Shown here piece after piece: positions 17,032 to 26,141 of a stretch of DNA of 64,000 nucleotides. Origin of the DNA: Cypionkella psychrotolerans (GTDB lineage: Bacteria; Pseudomonadota; Alphaproteobacteria; Rhodobacterales; Rhodobacteraceae). The stretch lies in assembly GCF_001294535.1 (NCBI RefSeq), contig NZ_LGIC01000065.1, forward strand, positions 1-64,000, in the 5' to 3' direction. Under the pieces are notes generated by a model. It had not been told where the DNA came from and did no database searches. It was given only the letters and a program-made list of their open reading frames with translations. Position numbers and translations under genes: made by a program. The first letter of the stretch is position 1, and each line of letters opens with the position of its first letter.

Positions 17032-18548
17032 TGCGGCTCCTGCGTGGTGACGGTGGGTGTCAAGTTGAGGGGGCTCACGATCTTCTGGTCGATGAAATGG
17101 ATCAACATGTCTAATTGTTCAAGGGCTTGCGGCAGCAGAGTGTGGAAGGTGCCGCGATCAGGCACCGGCTGGTGCGCCAAAGTGTTGATCGCCTGCGCCA
17201 GCTGATACAGGAAAGTGGCGCCTGCCGTGCCTGCCAGCGCAATCATCACATGGGTTTGACGCCGCACCTCCAACCAGTCGGGACCATGCGCGGCAGCGAG
17301 CAGCCCGCGTTCGGCGGTGCGCAGATCTTTTTGCAGATGATCCAGCAGCTCGGCGGCCATTTTTGGCCCGGCCATTTGCAACAACTCCTGAAACTGCCCG
17401 GGTTCAACCTGCGGGCCGGCGTGATGGGGGGCTACGTTGCGGCGCAGCACTTGCCCCAGCACTTCGGCGAGGTTCTGGGCATCGAGCACCGGTTTGCACA
17501 GCAGGCTATCGGCCCCAGCGGCCAAAATTGCCGCCTTGTTGGCGCGGAGTTGATACGCGGTAATGGCAAGAATCGGTAGCCGGGCCAGCGCGCCGGATTG
17601 GCTGCGGATGTGGCGGATCACCTCTAGCCCGCTCATCTGCGGCATTTCGATATCGACCAGAAGGGCATCAAAACGGCCGCGCTTGAGGTGGTCAAGGGCT
17701 TGCAGGCCATCGCTTGCCGCCGTGACCTGCGCCCCTTGGCTGGTGAGCAGTTGGGTCAGCAGCAGCCGACCAGTTTCGCTGTCATCGGCGATCAGCAGGT
17801 GTCGGTTCAGCAAGAGTGCGGACGTGGCGATTGGAACAGCGGGCGGTACTGCCGCGGGCAGGAGGGGGTGCAGCGGCAACAGCACAACCACTTCGGCCCC
17901 GCCGCCTGCATGGTTGGCGGCGCTGATCTGGCCCCCGGCTTGGCCAACGATCTGCCAGATGATGTGCAGCCCCATGCCTGTGCCCGGTATACTGGCGCTC
18001 TCATCGCGGTTGTTGCAGGTGTAAAGCCGCGCCAGCGTGGCGGGGGCAAAGCCTTTGCCTTGGTCTTGCACGGTTATGTTCAACTGCTGCGCGGCGGTGA
18101 TGTGCAATTTGCACGAGATGCAGCCTGTCTCGGCATATTTCAGCGCGTTGTTCAGCAGGTTTGACAGAATCCGCTCCAGAAAAGCCGGGTCCAGCGCCAG
18201 CTGTGCGGGCAGGTTCTTGGCCTCAAGCTGAAAGCTGAGACCTTGCTCTTGCGCCCGGGCCGTCCAGCGCAACTTCAGGCTGTGCAGCAGGTGTTCGGTG
18301 TGCAAGCGGATCGCGGCGGTTGTCTGATGCAGCGGGGCGTCCTGCAGCAGGACGAGGGCTTGCTCTAACAGCAGGGCGAGGGCTTCGCTGGCGGCACGGG
18401 TGCGAGCGATATGGCTGCGCGGTTCTGCAGGCAGCCGTTCAGGGTCGATCAGGCGCAGCCCGCCGATCACCTCGGACAAAGCCGCGCGCAGATCGTGGCC
18501 CAACAGGGCAACGGTCTGGGCATCTGGGGGGAGAGGGCTGTTGCGCAT
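17028..18548 (-). CDS. Soluble hybrid histidine kinase with receiver and Hpt domains
   Basis: About 506 residues. The His phosphorylation box comes almost at the start (LLGHDLRAALSE, His18). The ATPase domain follows with N box LSNLLNNALKYA, G1 DQGKGFA and G2 GTGMGLHIIW. A receiver domain (LIADDSETGRLLL, LLVDIEMPQMSG) and a C-terminal Hpt-like helix bundle (RRQTHVMIALAGTAG) complete it. No sensor or membrane segment is present, so input must come from another protein. The Met at 18548 is preferred; the 36 extra upstream residues are low-complexity. The phosphorelay probably ends on the overlapping sigma-54 regulator. Confidence 0.88.
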   Translation of the reverse strand: MRNSPLPPDAQTVALLGHDLRAALSEVIGGLRLIDPERLPAEPRSHIARTRAASEALALLLEQALVLLQDAPLHQTTAAIRLHTEHLLHSLKLRWTARAQEQGLSFQLEAKNLPAQLALDPAFLERILSNLLNNALKYAETGCISCKLHITAAQQLNITVQDQGKGFAPATLARLYTCNNRDESASIPGTGMGLHIIWQIVGQAGGQISAANHAGGGAEVVVLLPLHPLLPAAVPPAVPIATSALLLNRHLLIADDSETGRLLLTQLLTSQGAQVTAASDGLQALDHLKRGRFDALLVDIEMPQMSGLEVIRHIRSQSGALARLPILAITAYQLRANKAAILAAGADSLLCKPVLDAQNLAEVLGQVLRRNVAPHHAGPQVEPGQFQELLQMAGPKMAAELLDHLQKDLRTAERGLLAAAHGPDWLEVRRQTHVMIALAGTAGATFLYQLAQAINTLAHQPVPDRGTFHTLLPQALEQLDMLIHFIDQKIVSPLNLTPTVTTQEPQ

Positions 18549-18597
18549 AACCCCAAGGTAAGCGCTGCGGCGGCTTTGTCTAGTGTTGGGCTTTGGG

Positions 18598-20502
18598 TTA
18601 GAGCTTTGGTTGGGCCTTGGCGTAGCCGATGGTTTGCAGTGCTGTGCGGATTTCATCCAAGACGGCCGGATCGTCGATTGTGGCGGGCATTTTCCACGGC
18701 GCGTTGTCGGCGATCTTGACCATAGTGCCGCGCAGGATCTTGCCGGAGCGGGTTTTCGGCAGGCGGTCGACCACCACCGCGCGTTTGAAATCGGCGACCG
18801 GGCCGATTTTGTCGCGCATCAGTTGCACACATTCCTTGACGATCTGCTGCGGGTCACGGGTGCAGCCTTTGTTCAGGCAGAGGAACCCTACCGGGCTTTG
18901 GCCTTTCAGATCATCCGCCACGCCGACCACAGCACATTCAGCAACGTCTTTGTGGTTGGCGAGAACCTCCTCCATCGCCCCTGTAGACAGCCGATGTCCT
19001 GCGACATTGATCACGTCATCGGTGCGGGCCATGATGTAGAGATAACCTTCGTCATCAACATACCCGGCATCGCCGGTCTCATAATAGCCGGGGAAATGGG
19101 TGAGGTAGCTTTTGATGAAGCGATCCTCGGCGTTCCACAGCGTCGGCAGCGTGCCGGGGGGCAGCGGCAGTTTCACCGTGATCGCGCCCAAAGTGCCTGG
19201 GGCCACCGGATGGCCACCTTCGTCAAGGATTTGCACGTCATAGCCGGGCATCGCCACGGTGGGCGAGCCGATTTTCACCGGCAAAGCCTCAATCCCCAAC
19301 GGATTGGCGGCGATGGCATAGCCGGTTTCGGTCTGCCACCAGTGATCAATCACCGGAATGTTCAGATGGGTTTGCGCCCAGTGGATGGTATCAGGGTCGG
19401 CGCGTTCTCCGGCCAAGTATAATGCCTTTAGGGCGCTAAGATCATAGCCCGAGGGCAATTCGCCGTCCGGATCTTCGCGCTTGATGGCGCGCAGAGCGGT
19501 GGGGGCGGTGAAAAAGGTTTTCACCTTATGCTCGGCAATCACCCGCCAGAACGTGCCCGCATCCGGGGTGCCAACGGGCTTGCCTTCAAACACCACCGTG
19601 GTGCAGCCCGCGATCAAGGGCGCGTAGCAGATATAGCTGTGGCCGACGACCCAGCCGACATCGGAGGCCGCCCAGAACACATCGCCCACGCCGCAGTCGT
19701 AAATCGCCCGCATCGTCCAGTTCAACGCCACCAGATGGCCCGCCGTGGGGCGCACCACCCCTTTCGGTGCCCCCGTGGTGCCCGAGGTATACAGGATATA
19801 GGCCGGATGATCACCCGACACGGCCACACATTCGGCGGGTTCGGTGCCAAATTGAAAGCTGTGCCATGCTACATCGCGACCGGGGATCAGGGCCGCAACC
19901 TCTTGCTCGCGTTGCAGGATCACGCAGAAATCGGGTTTGTGGGCGGCCATGTCGATCGCGGCATCCAGCAAGGGTTTGTAGTGGATCACGCGGGACGGCT
20001 CGATACCGCAGCTTGCCGCGATGATGGCTTTCGGAGTGCAATCGTCGATCCTGACCGCCAGTTCCGTCGCCGCAAAGCCGCCGAACACCACGGAGTGTAT
20101 CGCCCCCAGCCGCGCACAGGCCAGCATCGCCTCAAGGGCTTCGGGAACCATCGGCATGTAGATGATGACGCGGTCGCCTTTTTCCACCCCCTTGGCGCGC
20201 AACGCCCCGGCGAGCGAGGCGACGCGGCTTTGCAACTCGGCATAGGTGATCGCGTGTTTGGTGCGGGTGACCGGGCTGTCATGGATGATCGCCAGTTGAT
20301 CGCCGCGCCCGGCCAGAACGTGACGGTCGACGGCGTTCCAGCAGGTGTTAACGGTGGCGTCGGTGAACCATTCATACAAGGGCGCGCGGCTGGCATCCAA
20401 GGCTTTGGACGGCGGTTTCACCCAATCAATCTTGGACGCGGCTTCCATCCAGAACGCTTCCGGGTTGGCCTGCCAGCCTGCATAGATTTCACGGTATACC
20501 AT
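18598..20502 (-). CDS. prpE: Propionyl-CoA synthetase
   Basis: A 634-residue AMP-forming acyl-CoA synthetase of the PrpE/Acs branch: ILYTSGTTGAPKGVVR is the P-loop with the GVVR of PrpE, WQTETGYAIAANP is the A5 motif, YETGDAGYVDDEGYLYIMARTDDVINVAGHRLSTGAMEE spans A7-A8 (key residues Asp and Arg), and KTRSGKILRG holds the acetylatable lysine. It activates propionate for the propionyl-CoA route, which also needs mce further along the window. The upstream region is packed with TTTGCAAA-type palindromes. Confidence 0.88.
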   Translation of the reverse strand: MVYREIYAGWQANPEAFWMEAASKIDWVKPPSKALDASRAPLYEWFTDATVNTCWNAVDRHVLAGRGDQLAIIHDSPVTRTKHAITYAELQSRVASLAGALRAKGVEKGDRVIIYMPMVPEALEAMLACARLGAIHSVVFGGFAATELAVRIDDCTPKAIIAASCGIEPSRVIHYKPLLDAAIDMAAHKPDFCVILQREQEVAALIPGRDVAWHSFQFGTEPAECVAVSGDHPAYILYTSGTTGAPKGVVRPTAGHLVALNWTMRAIYDCGVGDVFWAASDVGWVVGHSYICYAPLIAGCTTVVFEGKPVGTPDAGTFWRVIAEHKVKTFFTAPTALRAIKREDPDGELPSGYDLSALKALYLAGERADPDTIHWAQTHLNIPVIDHWWQTETGYAIAANPLGIEALPVKIGSPTVAMPGYDVQILDEGGHPVAPGTLGAITVKLPLPPGTLPTLWNAEDRFIKSYLTHFPGYYETGDAGYVDDEGYLYIMARTDDVINVAGHRLSTGAMEEVLANHKDVAECAVVGVADDLKGQSPVGFLCLNKGCTRDPQQIVKECVQLMRDKIGPVADFKRAVVVDRLPKTRSGKILRGTMVKIADNAPWKMPATIDDPAVLDEIRTALQTIGYAKAQPKL

Positions 20503-20584
20503 TGTATGCCTCCTCCAAAGCTGCGGCTGTCTTAGGCAAGCCCGCTTGAGTCGCGCAAGGATCGCGACAGGGGTGCGACACTAA

Positions 20585-20697
20585 GTTTGCATATATTGCG
20601 TAGAGATGGGCGCAAAGTTTTGCAAACTGCCTGCAAATATACGATGTTTGCGTGCAAACCTACGTGGTTTGCAAACCCGACGGGTCGGGTTTGCGAA
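20585..20697 (-). promoter_or_regulatory. Cluster of TTTGCAAA palindromes upstream of prpE
   Basis: At least four related sites lie between prpE and the end of maeB: TTTGCAAA at 20619, GTTTGCGTGCAAAC at 20646-20659, the perfect palindrome GGTTTGCAAACC at 20666-20677, and TTTGCGAA at 20690-20697. In Rhodobacter sphaeroides the short-chain acyl-CoA regulator PccR (ScfR family) recognises paired TTTGCAAA sites in front of propionyl-CoA genes, so these are likely operator sites for that type of regulator. No regulator gene is nearby. Confidence 0.7.
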
Positions 20698-20717
20698 GTT
20701 TGTCTGGGTGAGATATT

Positions 20718-22997
20718 TTACCCGTAATGCGCGACCGGCGTACCCGCGATGGCCGTCATGTTCAACAATCCCCGCGCGGTGATCGAGGGGGTGGCGATAT
20801 GGGCGCGGTTTCCCATGCCCATCAGGATCGGGCCAACTTCAAGGCCCCCGGCCTTGAGTTTCAACATGTTACGCGCGGTGCTGGCAGCGTCGGAATAGGC
20901 GAAGACCAGCACGTTGGCAGGGCCTTGCATCCTTGATCCGGGGAAGATGCGGGCGCGGAGTTCGGGATCAAGCGCCGCATCGGCGTTCATCTCGCCTTCA
21001 TAAATGAAGTCGACTTCGCGGGCGTCGAGGATTTCCAGGGCCGCGCGCGTCCGGCGACCGGAATCGCTGTCAAGGTTACCAAAGCTGGAATGACTGCACA
21101 GAGCCACCTTCGGCTGCACGCCAAAACGCTTGGCGTGGCGGACCGCACCGATCACGGTATCGGCGATTTGCTCAGGCGTCGGCACGGCGTTGACCTGCGT
21201 GTCGGCGATGAACAGCGGGCCGTCTTCAAGGATCATCAGCGACAACGCGCCGCGGGGGTGCAGGCCGTCACGCGCAAGGATCTGGCGGACATAGCCCAGA
21301 TGCCACAGATATTGCCCGAAGGTGCCGCAGATCATGCTCTCGGCATCGCCGCGATGCACCGCGATGCCCGCGATGGCGGTGGTGTTGGTGCGCATCACGG
21401 CACGCGCAATATCTGGGGTGACGCCTTGGCGGGCCATCAACTCGTGGTAGGAACCCCAGTAGTCGCGATAGCGGTGGTCGCTTTCGGGGTTGATGATTTC
21501 AAAGTCTTTATCCGGCCGGATCGGTAACCCAGCACGTTCGCAGCGGGTGGCGATGACCTCTGGGCGGCCGATCAGAATCGGCTTGTCGGTCATTTCCTCC
21601 AGCATGGCGTTGGCGGCGCGCAGTACGCGTTCATCTTCGCCCTCGGCAAAAATGATGCGGCGGCTGACGGTGGCGGCGGCCTCAAACACCGGGCGCATGA
21701 TCAGCGCCGATTTGAACACCGAGCCGTTCAGCTTCTCGCGATAGGCGTCCAGATCGTGGATCGGCCGTGTGGCGACGCCGGTTTCCATCGCGGCCTTGGC
21801 AACGGCGCTGGCGACAACGCCGATCAGGCGGGGATCGAACGGTTTCGGGATCAGGTAATCCGCACCAAAGGTCAGCTTTTCGCTGGAGTAAGCGGCGGCG
21901 GCTTCGGCAGAGGTTGTGGCGCGGGCGAGGGCTGCGATACCGTCGATACAGGCCAGTTGCATCTGGTCATTGATCACAGTGGCACCGACGTCTAATGCGC
22001 CGCGGAAGATGAAGGGAAAGCACAGTACATTATTGACTTGATTGGGGAAATCGCTGCGCCCGGTGGCCATGATCGCATCAGGCGCCACGGCGCGAACGGC
22101 ATCGGGCATGATCTCGGGGTTCGGGTTGGCGAGAGCAAAGATGATCGGGCGCGGGGCCATTTTCGCCACCATTTCGGCAGTCAAAACGCCGGGACCGGAG
22201 AGACCGAGGAACAGATCGGCATCCTTAATCACATCGGCCAAAGTGGCGGCGGTGGTGCCCTGAGCGTAGGCGGCCTTCTGCTCGGTCATCTGCTCGTTGC
22301 GGTCTTTGTAGACGAGGCCCGCAAGGTCGCACAGCCAGACGTTTTCGCGTTTGACGCCGAGTTTCAGCAACATGTTCAGGCAAGCGATTCCCGCAGCGCC
22401 GCCGCCGGTGGAAACCACCTTGATATCGGCGAAAGATTTGCCCGCGACATGCAGCGCGTTGGTGGCAGCGGCCCCGACCACGATGGCGGTGCCGTGTTGA
22501 TCATCGTGGAAGACCGGGATTTTCATCCGCTCGCGGCACAGTTGTTCAACGATGAAACAATCCGGGGCCTTGATGTCTTCCAGATTGATCGCACCAAAGG
22601 TCGGTTCCAGCGCACAGACGATATCGGCGAGTTTATAGGGGTCAGGCTCGTTCAACTCGATATCGAAACAGTCGATATTGGCGAATTTCTTGAACAGAAC
22701 CGCCTTGCCTTCCATCACGGGCTTCGAGGCCAAAGCCCCAATGTTTCCAAGGCCCAAGACGGCGGTACCGTTGGTGACAACCGCCACCAGGTTGCCGCGC
22801 GCGGTGTAGCGGCTCGCGGTGGCGGGATCGGCTTTGATCTCAAGGCAAGCCTCTGCCACACCGGGGGAATAGGCGAGCGAGAGATCGCGGCCATTGGCCA
22901 GTGGCTTGGTCGCGCGGATTTCCAGCTTTCCCGGCTTGGGGAATTCGTGGTAATCCAGCGCCGCTTGCCGTGCGTTATCTTGCCGTGCTTCTTCCAT
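20718..22997 (-). CDS. maeB: NADP-dependent malic enzyme fused to a phosphotransacetylase-like domain
   Basis: A 759-residue two-domain enzyme. The N-terminal malic half (about 1-430) has [43 protein letters not shown] and the [10 protein letters not shown] metal/NADP site. The C-terminal half (about 440-759) resembles phosphate acetyltransferase ([43 protein letters not shown]) and is regulatory in known homologues. It decarboxylates malate to pyruvate for NADPH supply and for balancing C4 acids, for example from propionate. Confidence 0.95.
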   Translation of the reverse strand: MEEARQDNARQAALDYHEFPKPGKLEIRATKPLANGRDLSLAYSPGVAEACLEIKADPATASRYTARGNLVAVVTNGTAVLGLGNIGALASKPVMEGKAVLFKKFANIDCFDIELNEPDPYKLADIVCALEPTFGAINLEDIKAPDCFIVEQLCRERMKIPVFHDDQHGTAIVVGAAATNALHVAGKSFADIKVVSTGGGAAGIACLNMLLKLGVKRENVWLCDLAGLVYKDRNEQMTEQKAAYAQGTTAATLADVIKDADLFLGLSGPGVLTAEMVAKMAPRPIIFALANPNPEIMPDAVRAVAPDAIMATGRSDFPNQVNNVLCFPFIFRGALDVGATVINDQMQLACIDGIAALARATTSAEAAAAYSSEKLTFGADYLIPKPFDPRLIGVVASAVAKAAMETGVATRPIHDLDAYREKLNGSVFKSALIMRPVFEAAATVSRRIIFAEGEDERVLRAANAMLEEMTDKPILIGRPEVIATRCERAGLPIRPDKDFEIINPESDHRYRDYWGSYHELMARQGVTPDIARAVMRTNTTAIAGIAVHRGDAESMICGTFGQYLWHLGYVRQILARDGLHPRGALSLMILEDGPLFIADTQVNAVPTPEQIADTVIGAVRHAKRFGVQPKVALCSHSSFGNLDSDSGRRTRAALEILDAREVDFIYEGEMNADAALDPELRARIFPGSRMQGPANVLVFAYSDAASTARNMLKLKAGGLEVGPILMGMGNRAHIATPSITARGLLNMTAIAGTPVAHYG

Positions 22998-23288
22998 CCG
23001 AACCTCCCGCAGATTTATAGTTTACCCTTAAACCAGTTTATATCGCGCGCCAACTGTGGCTTTTCCACACTGTGTTTTAGCGCCTTTTTGTGAACGGTGC
23101 GCATGCTTTTGGTTTGAGTATGCGCTGGTAGACTTAAAGCAAAGCAAGCCCGTCGCAAAGTCAAAGCGGTTTGGTGATAGCTCGCATCACAAGAAATCGC
23201 TTGAAATAGAAACTTTAAGTTTGAAATATAGCGCCAAATGTACGGCTAAATACGGGCCGAACAAGTTTGGGCCCAAAGGGAAAAGCTG

Positions 23289-24359
23289 ATGTCTGATATT
23301 CGCGCCGAAATCGTGCTGCCGACCCGCGACTTGCGCAAGGATTTGCCGTTCTTTACCAAGACTTTGGGGATGCGGATGGATATGATCTATCCGGCGGACA
23401 ACCCAGCCGTTGCGGTGATCTCGGGGCATGGGCTGCGGCTGCGGTTGGATGCCGAAAGCAAGTCCGCCCCCGGTTTGCTGCGGATTTTGACCGATGAGCC
23501 GATTGCCGATGGCGCGAAGGCTTTGACCTCGCCGGGCGGCACGCAGGTTGAGATTGACGAGTTGAACCCGCCGCTGGTGTTGCCGAAAACCGAACATGCG
23601 TTTGTGGTGCGCAGGCTTGCCGATCAAGCGCCTTGGGTGATCGGGCGGGCCGGGATGGAATACCGCGATCTGATCCCGACGCGGTTGGGCGGCGCGATGA
23701 TCGCCAGCCACATCCGGGTGCCGGATGGGCCGGTGCCGGATATGGTGCATTTCCATAAGGTCGGGTTTCAGCTGATCTTCTGCGTCGCGGGTTGGGTCGA
23801 TGTTCTCTATGAAGATCAAGGCGATATCATGCGGATCGAAGCGGGTGATTGCTTTATCCAGCCGCCGACCATCCGCCATAAAGTGCTGCATTCCGAAGGC
23901 GTTCAGGTGGTGGAAATCGGCGTTCCTGCCGAGCATGTTACCGAGATTGACCACGTTATGACCCTACCAAATGGCACCATTAACCGCGAACGGGAATGGG
24001 ACGGCCAGCGCTTTGTGCATAACATCGGCAGCACTGGGGCCTTTGCGCCGTTCCGAATTCCGGGGTTTGAGGCGCGCGATACCACCATTCACGCCAACAC
24101 CAAGCGGGTGGCGTCGGTGATGGTGGCGCGGCCAAATGGGGTGGCACCTTGGACCAAACATCAGGGCGATATTCTGTTCAGCTTCGTGATGACGGGCGAG
24201 ATGGTGCTGGAGGGCGAGGGCAAAGACCCCTTCCGTCTGGCCCCCGGCGATGCCTTCGTGATCCCGCCGGGGATGGCGACGCGGTATTCCGAATGTTCAT
24301 CGGATTTGCAGCTTTTGGAAGTCTCGCTGCCGGGAAATCCGCCGACGCAGGTTCTGTAG
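23289..24359 (+). CDS. VOC-cupin fusion protein
   Basis: A 356-residue protein with an N-terminal glyoxalase/VOC-like module (about 1-100: EIVLPTRDLRKDLPFFTKTLGMRMDMIYPADNP). Two cupin barrels follow, one near 150-225 (FHKVGFQLIFCVAGWVDVLYEDQG...GDCFIQPPTIRHKVLHSEG) and one near 270-350 (PWTKHQGDILFSFVMTGEMVLEGEG...GDAFVIPPGMATRYSECS). Metal-ligand-like His and Glu are present in the first cupin. The role is not known; a small-molecule dioxygenase, isomerase or sensor is possible. AAAGGGAAAAGCTG precedes the ATG. It is divergent from maeB. Confidence 0.75.
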   Translation: MSDIRAEIVLPTRDLRKDLPFFTKTLGMRMDMIYPADNPAVAVISGHGLRLRLDAESKSAPGLLRILTDEPIADGAKALTSPGGTQVEIDELNPPLVLPKTEHAFVVRRLADQAPWVIGRAGMEYRDLIPTRLGGAMIASHIRVPDGPVPDMVHFHKVGFQLIFCVAGWVDVLYEDQGDIMRIEAGDCFIQPPTIRHKVLHSEGVQVVEIGVPAEHVTEIDHVMTLPNGTINREREWDGQRFVHNIGSTGAFAPFRIPGFEARDTTIHANTKRVASVMVARPNGVAPWTKHQGDILFSFVMTGEMVLEGEGKDPFRLAPGDAFVIPPGMATRYSECSSDLQLLEVSLPGNPPTQVL

Positions 24360-24380
24360 CGCACTTGCACTTTACCCTGA

Positions 24381-24425
24381 AGCGGCTCACACTTCTGGAC
24401 CATATGGTCAGGAAGTGGAGCCGCT
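24381..24425 (+). promoter_or_regulatory. Long hairpin covering the cdd ribosome binding site
   Basis: The two ends AGCGGCTC (24381-24388) and GAGCCGCT (24418-24425) pair, and the interior continues to pair through CACTTC / GAAGTG to a perfect GACCATATGGTC palindrome at the tip, with only a one-base bulge and one mismatch zone. It ends one base before the cdd ATG and buries the AGGAAGTGGAG ribosome binding site. The central palindrome could also be a dimer operator. Confidence 0.75.
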
Positions 24426-24426
24426 G

Positions 24427-24834
24427 ATGTCGTTGTTGAGTGCTGCAACCGAGGTGCGGCTGCGCGCCTATGCGCCCTATTCGCGGTTCAAGGTGGGGGC
24501 GGCGATCCTGTCGGTTGAGGGCAATCTGCACGTCGGCTGCAACGTCGAAAACGTGGCCTACCCGGAAGGCACCTGCGCCGAAGCCGGGGCGATTGCGGCG
24601 ATGATAGCGGGCGGTGACACAAGGATTGCCGAGATTGCAGTGATCGCCGATAGCCCCGAGCCGGTGCCCTGCTGTGGTGGCTGCCGTCAGAAAATCGCCG
24701 AGTTTGCGGGTCAAGACGTGCGGGTAACCCTTTATACCACCGATGGAAAATCGAAAGTGCTGACGGTGGCGGAACTGTTGCCGGGGGTGTTTACCTTAGC
24801 CCATATGGACGCCACACCTAAGGTTGGGGTGTGA
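24427..24834 (+). CDS. cdd: Cytidine deaminase
   Basis: A 135-residue homotetramer-type enzyme deaminating cytidine and deoxycytidine to uridines. Substrate motif YSRFKVGAAI and CNVENVAYPEGTCAEAGAI are present, with the zinc ligand Cys and catalytic Glu in CAE. The second zinc pair is PCCGGCRQ. It is first in a five-gene nucleoside salvage operon. ATG 24427 is preferred over an in-frame start 12 bp upstream because of the RBS position. Confidence 0.95.
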   Translation: MSLLSAATEVRLRAYAPYSRFKVGAAILSVEGNLHVGCNVENVAYPEGTCAEAGAIAAMIAGGDTRIAEIAVIADSPEPVPCCGGCRQKIAEFAGQDVRVTLYTTDGKSKVLTVAELLPGVFTLAHMDATPKVGV

Positions 24835-26141
24835 TGGACGCCCGCGCCATTATCGTCAGCCTGCGCGATGGTGTGGTGCCCTCGGCTGCCGAATTGCAAT
24901 GGTTCGCGCAGGGGTTGGCGACGGGTGCCGTGACGGATGCACAGGCCGGGGCGTTTGCGATGGCGGTGCTGCTGAAAGGCCTCGGCGAGCAGGGGCGTGT
25001 GGCGCTGACACGCGCGATGCGGGACTCGGGCCATGTGCTGGAATGGGACATGCCGGGGCCGGTGTTGGACAAACACTCCACCGGCGGGATTGGCGATTGT
25101 GTGTCGCTGATGCTGGCACCTGCGCTGGCGGCCTGCGGCGCCTATGTGCCGATGATTTCGGGCAGAGGATTGGGGCATACTGGCGGCACTTTGGATAAGC
25201 TGGAGTCTATTCCGGGGTTCAAAACCGGGCTGACCGAAGACCAGTTGCGGCGGCAGTTGAAGGATATTCGCTGTGCCATCGTCTCGGCGAGCGCTGAAAT
25301 TGCGCCTGCGGATCGGCGTTTGTATGCGGTGCGCGATGTGACGGGGACGGTGGAATCGGTGGACCTGATCACTGCCTCCATCTTGTCGAAAAAGCTGGCG
25401 GCGGGGCTGGAAGCGCTTGTTCTGGATGTGAAATGCGGCTCTGGCGCGTTTATGAAAACGCTGGAGGAGGCCGAGGCTTTGGCGCGGGCCTTGGTGCATA
25501 CAGCACAAGGGGCGGGGTGTATGACTTCTGCGCTGATCACAGATATGAGCCAGCCTTTGGCCACCGCTGCGGGCAATGCGCTGGAGGTGATCGAGGTGAT
25601 GGAGACGCTGACGGGCACCTCTGTCAATGCGGCTTTGTGGGATATCACCATGGCGCTGGGGGGGGAGGCTTTGGCTTTGGGCGGCTTGGCTGCGGACCCT
25701 GCGGATGGCGCGGGGCGGATAGAGCAGGCGTTGGAATCCGGGGCTGCGGCGGAATGGTTTGGCCGGATGGTCGCGGCGCAAGGCGGGCCTTTGGATTTTG
25801 TCGAACGCTGGCCGGACCGCCTGCCTGCGGCGACGGTGATCCGAGAGGTGCCCAGCCTGCGGCAAGGCTTTGTCACCGCGATTGACGGGCAGGGATTGGG
25901 CCTTGCGGTGGTCGGCCTTGGTGGTGGTCGGCAGCGCGAGGGTGACAAGTTGAACCTGTCGGTCGGGCTGTCGGATCTGGCCGGGATTGGCGAGGATATC
26001 GGCGCGGGCGATCCCTTGTGCATGGTGCATGCGGCGACCGAAGCGGCGGCGGAAGAAGCAATTCTGCGGGTGCAGGCGGCCTATGCGATGGGGGCGGTGG
26101 CCCCGCCAGACCCGGATTTGATCATCAAAAGGATCACTTAG
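24834..26141 (+). CDS. deoA: Thymidine phosphorylase
   Basis: About 435 residues of the pyrimidine-nucleoside phosphorylase family. Conserved parts are VLDKHSTGGIGDCVSLMLAP (phosphate site), PMISGRGLGHTGGTLDKLESIPGF, and VKCGSGAFMKTLEEA. It cleaves thymidine or deoxyuridine with phosphate to base plus deoxyribose-1-phosphate. The ATG shares a base with the cdd stop (TGATG), so translation is coupled; a GTG codon 3 bp earlier is a possible alternative. deoB follows with no gap. Confidence 0.95.
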   Translation: MDARAIIVSLRDGVVPSAAELQWFAQGLATGAVTDAQAGAFAMAVLLKGLGEQGRVALTRAMRDSGHVLEWDMPGPVLDKHSTGGIGDCVSLMLAPALAACGAYVPMISGRGLGHTGGTLDKLESIPGFKTGLTEDQLRRQLKDIRCAIVSASAEIAPADRRLYAVRDVTGTVESVDLITASILSKKLAAGLEALVLDVKCGSGAFMKTLEEAEALARALVHTAQGAGCMTSALITDMSQPLATAAGNALEVIEVMETLTGTSVNAALWDITMALGGEALALGGLAADPADGAGRIEQALESGAAAEWFGRMVAAQGGPLDFVERWPDRLPAATVIREVPSLRQGFVTAIDGQGLGLAVVGLGGGRQREGDKLNLSVGLSDLAGIGEDIGAGDPLCMVHAATEAAAEEAILRVQAAYAMGAVAPPDPDLIIKRIT

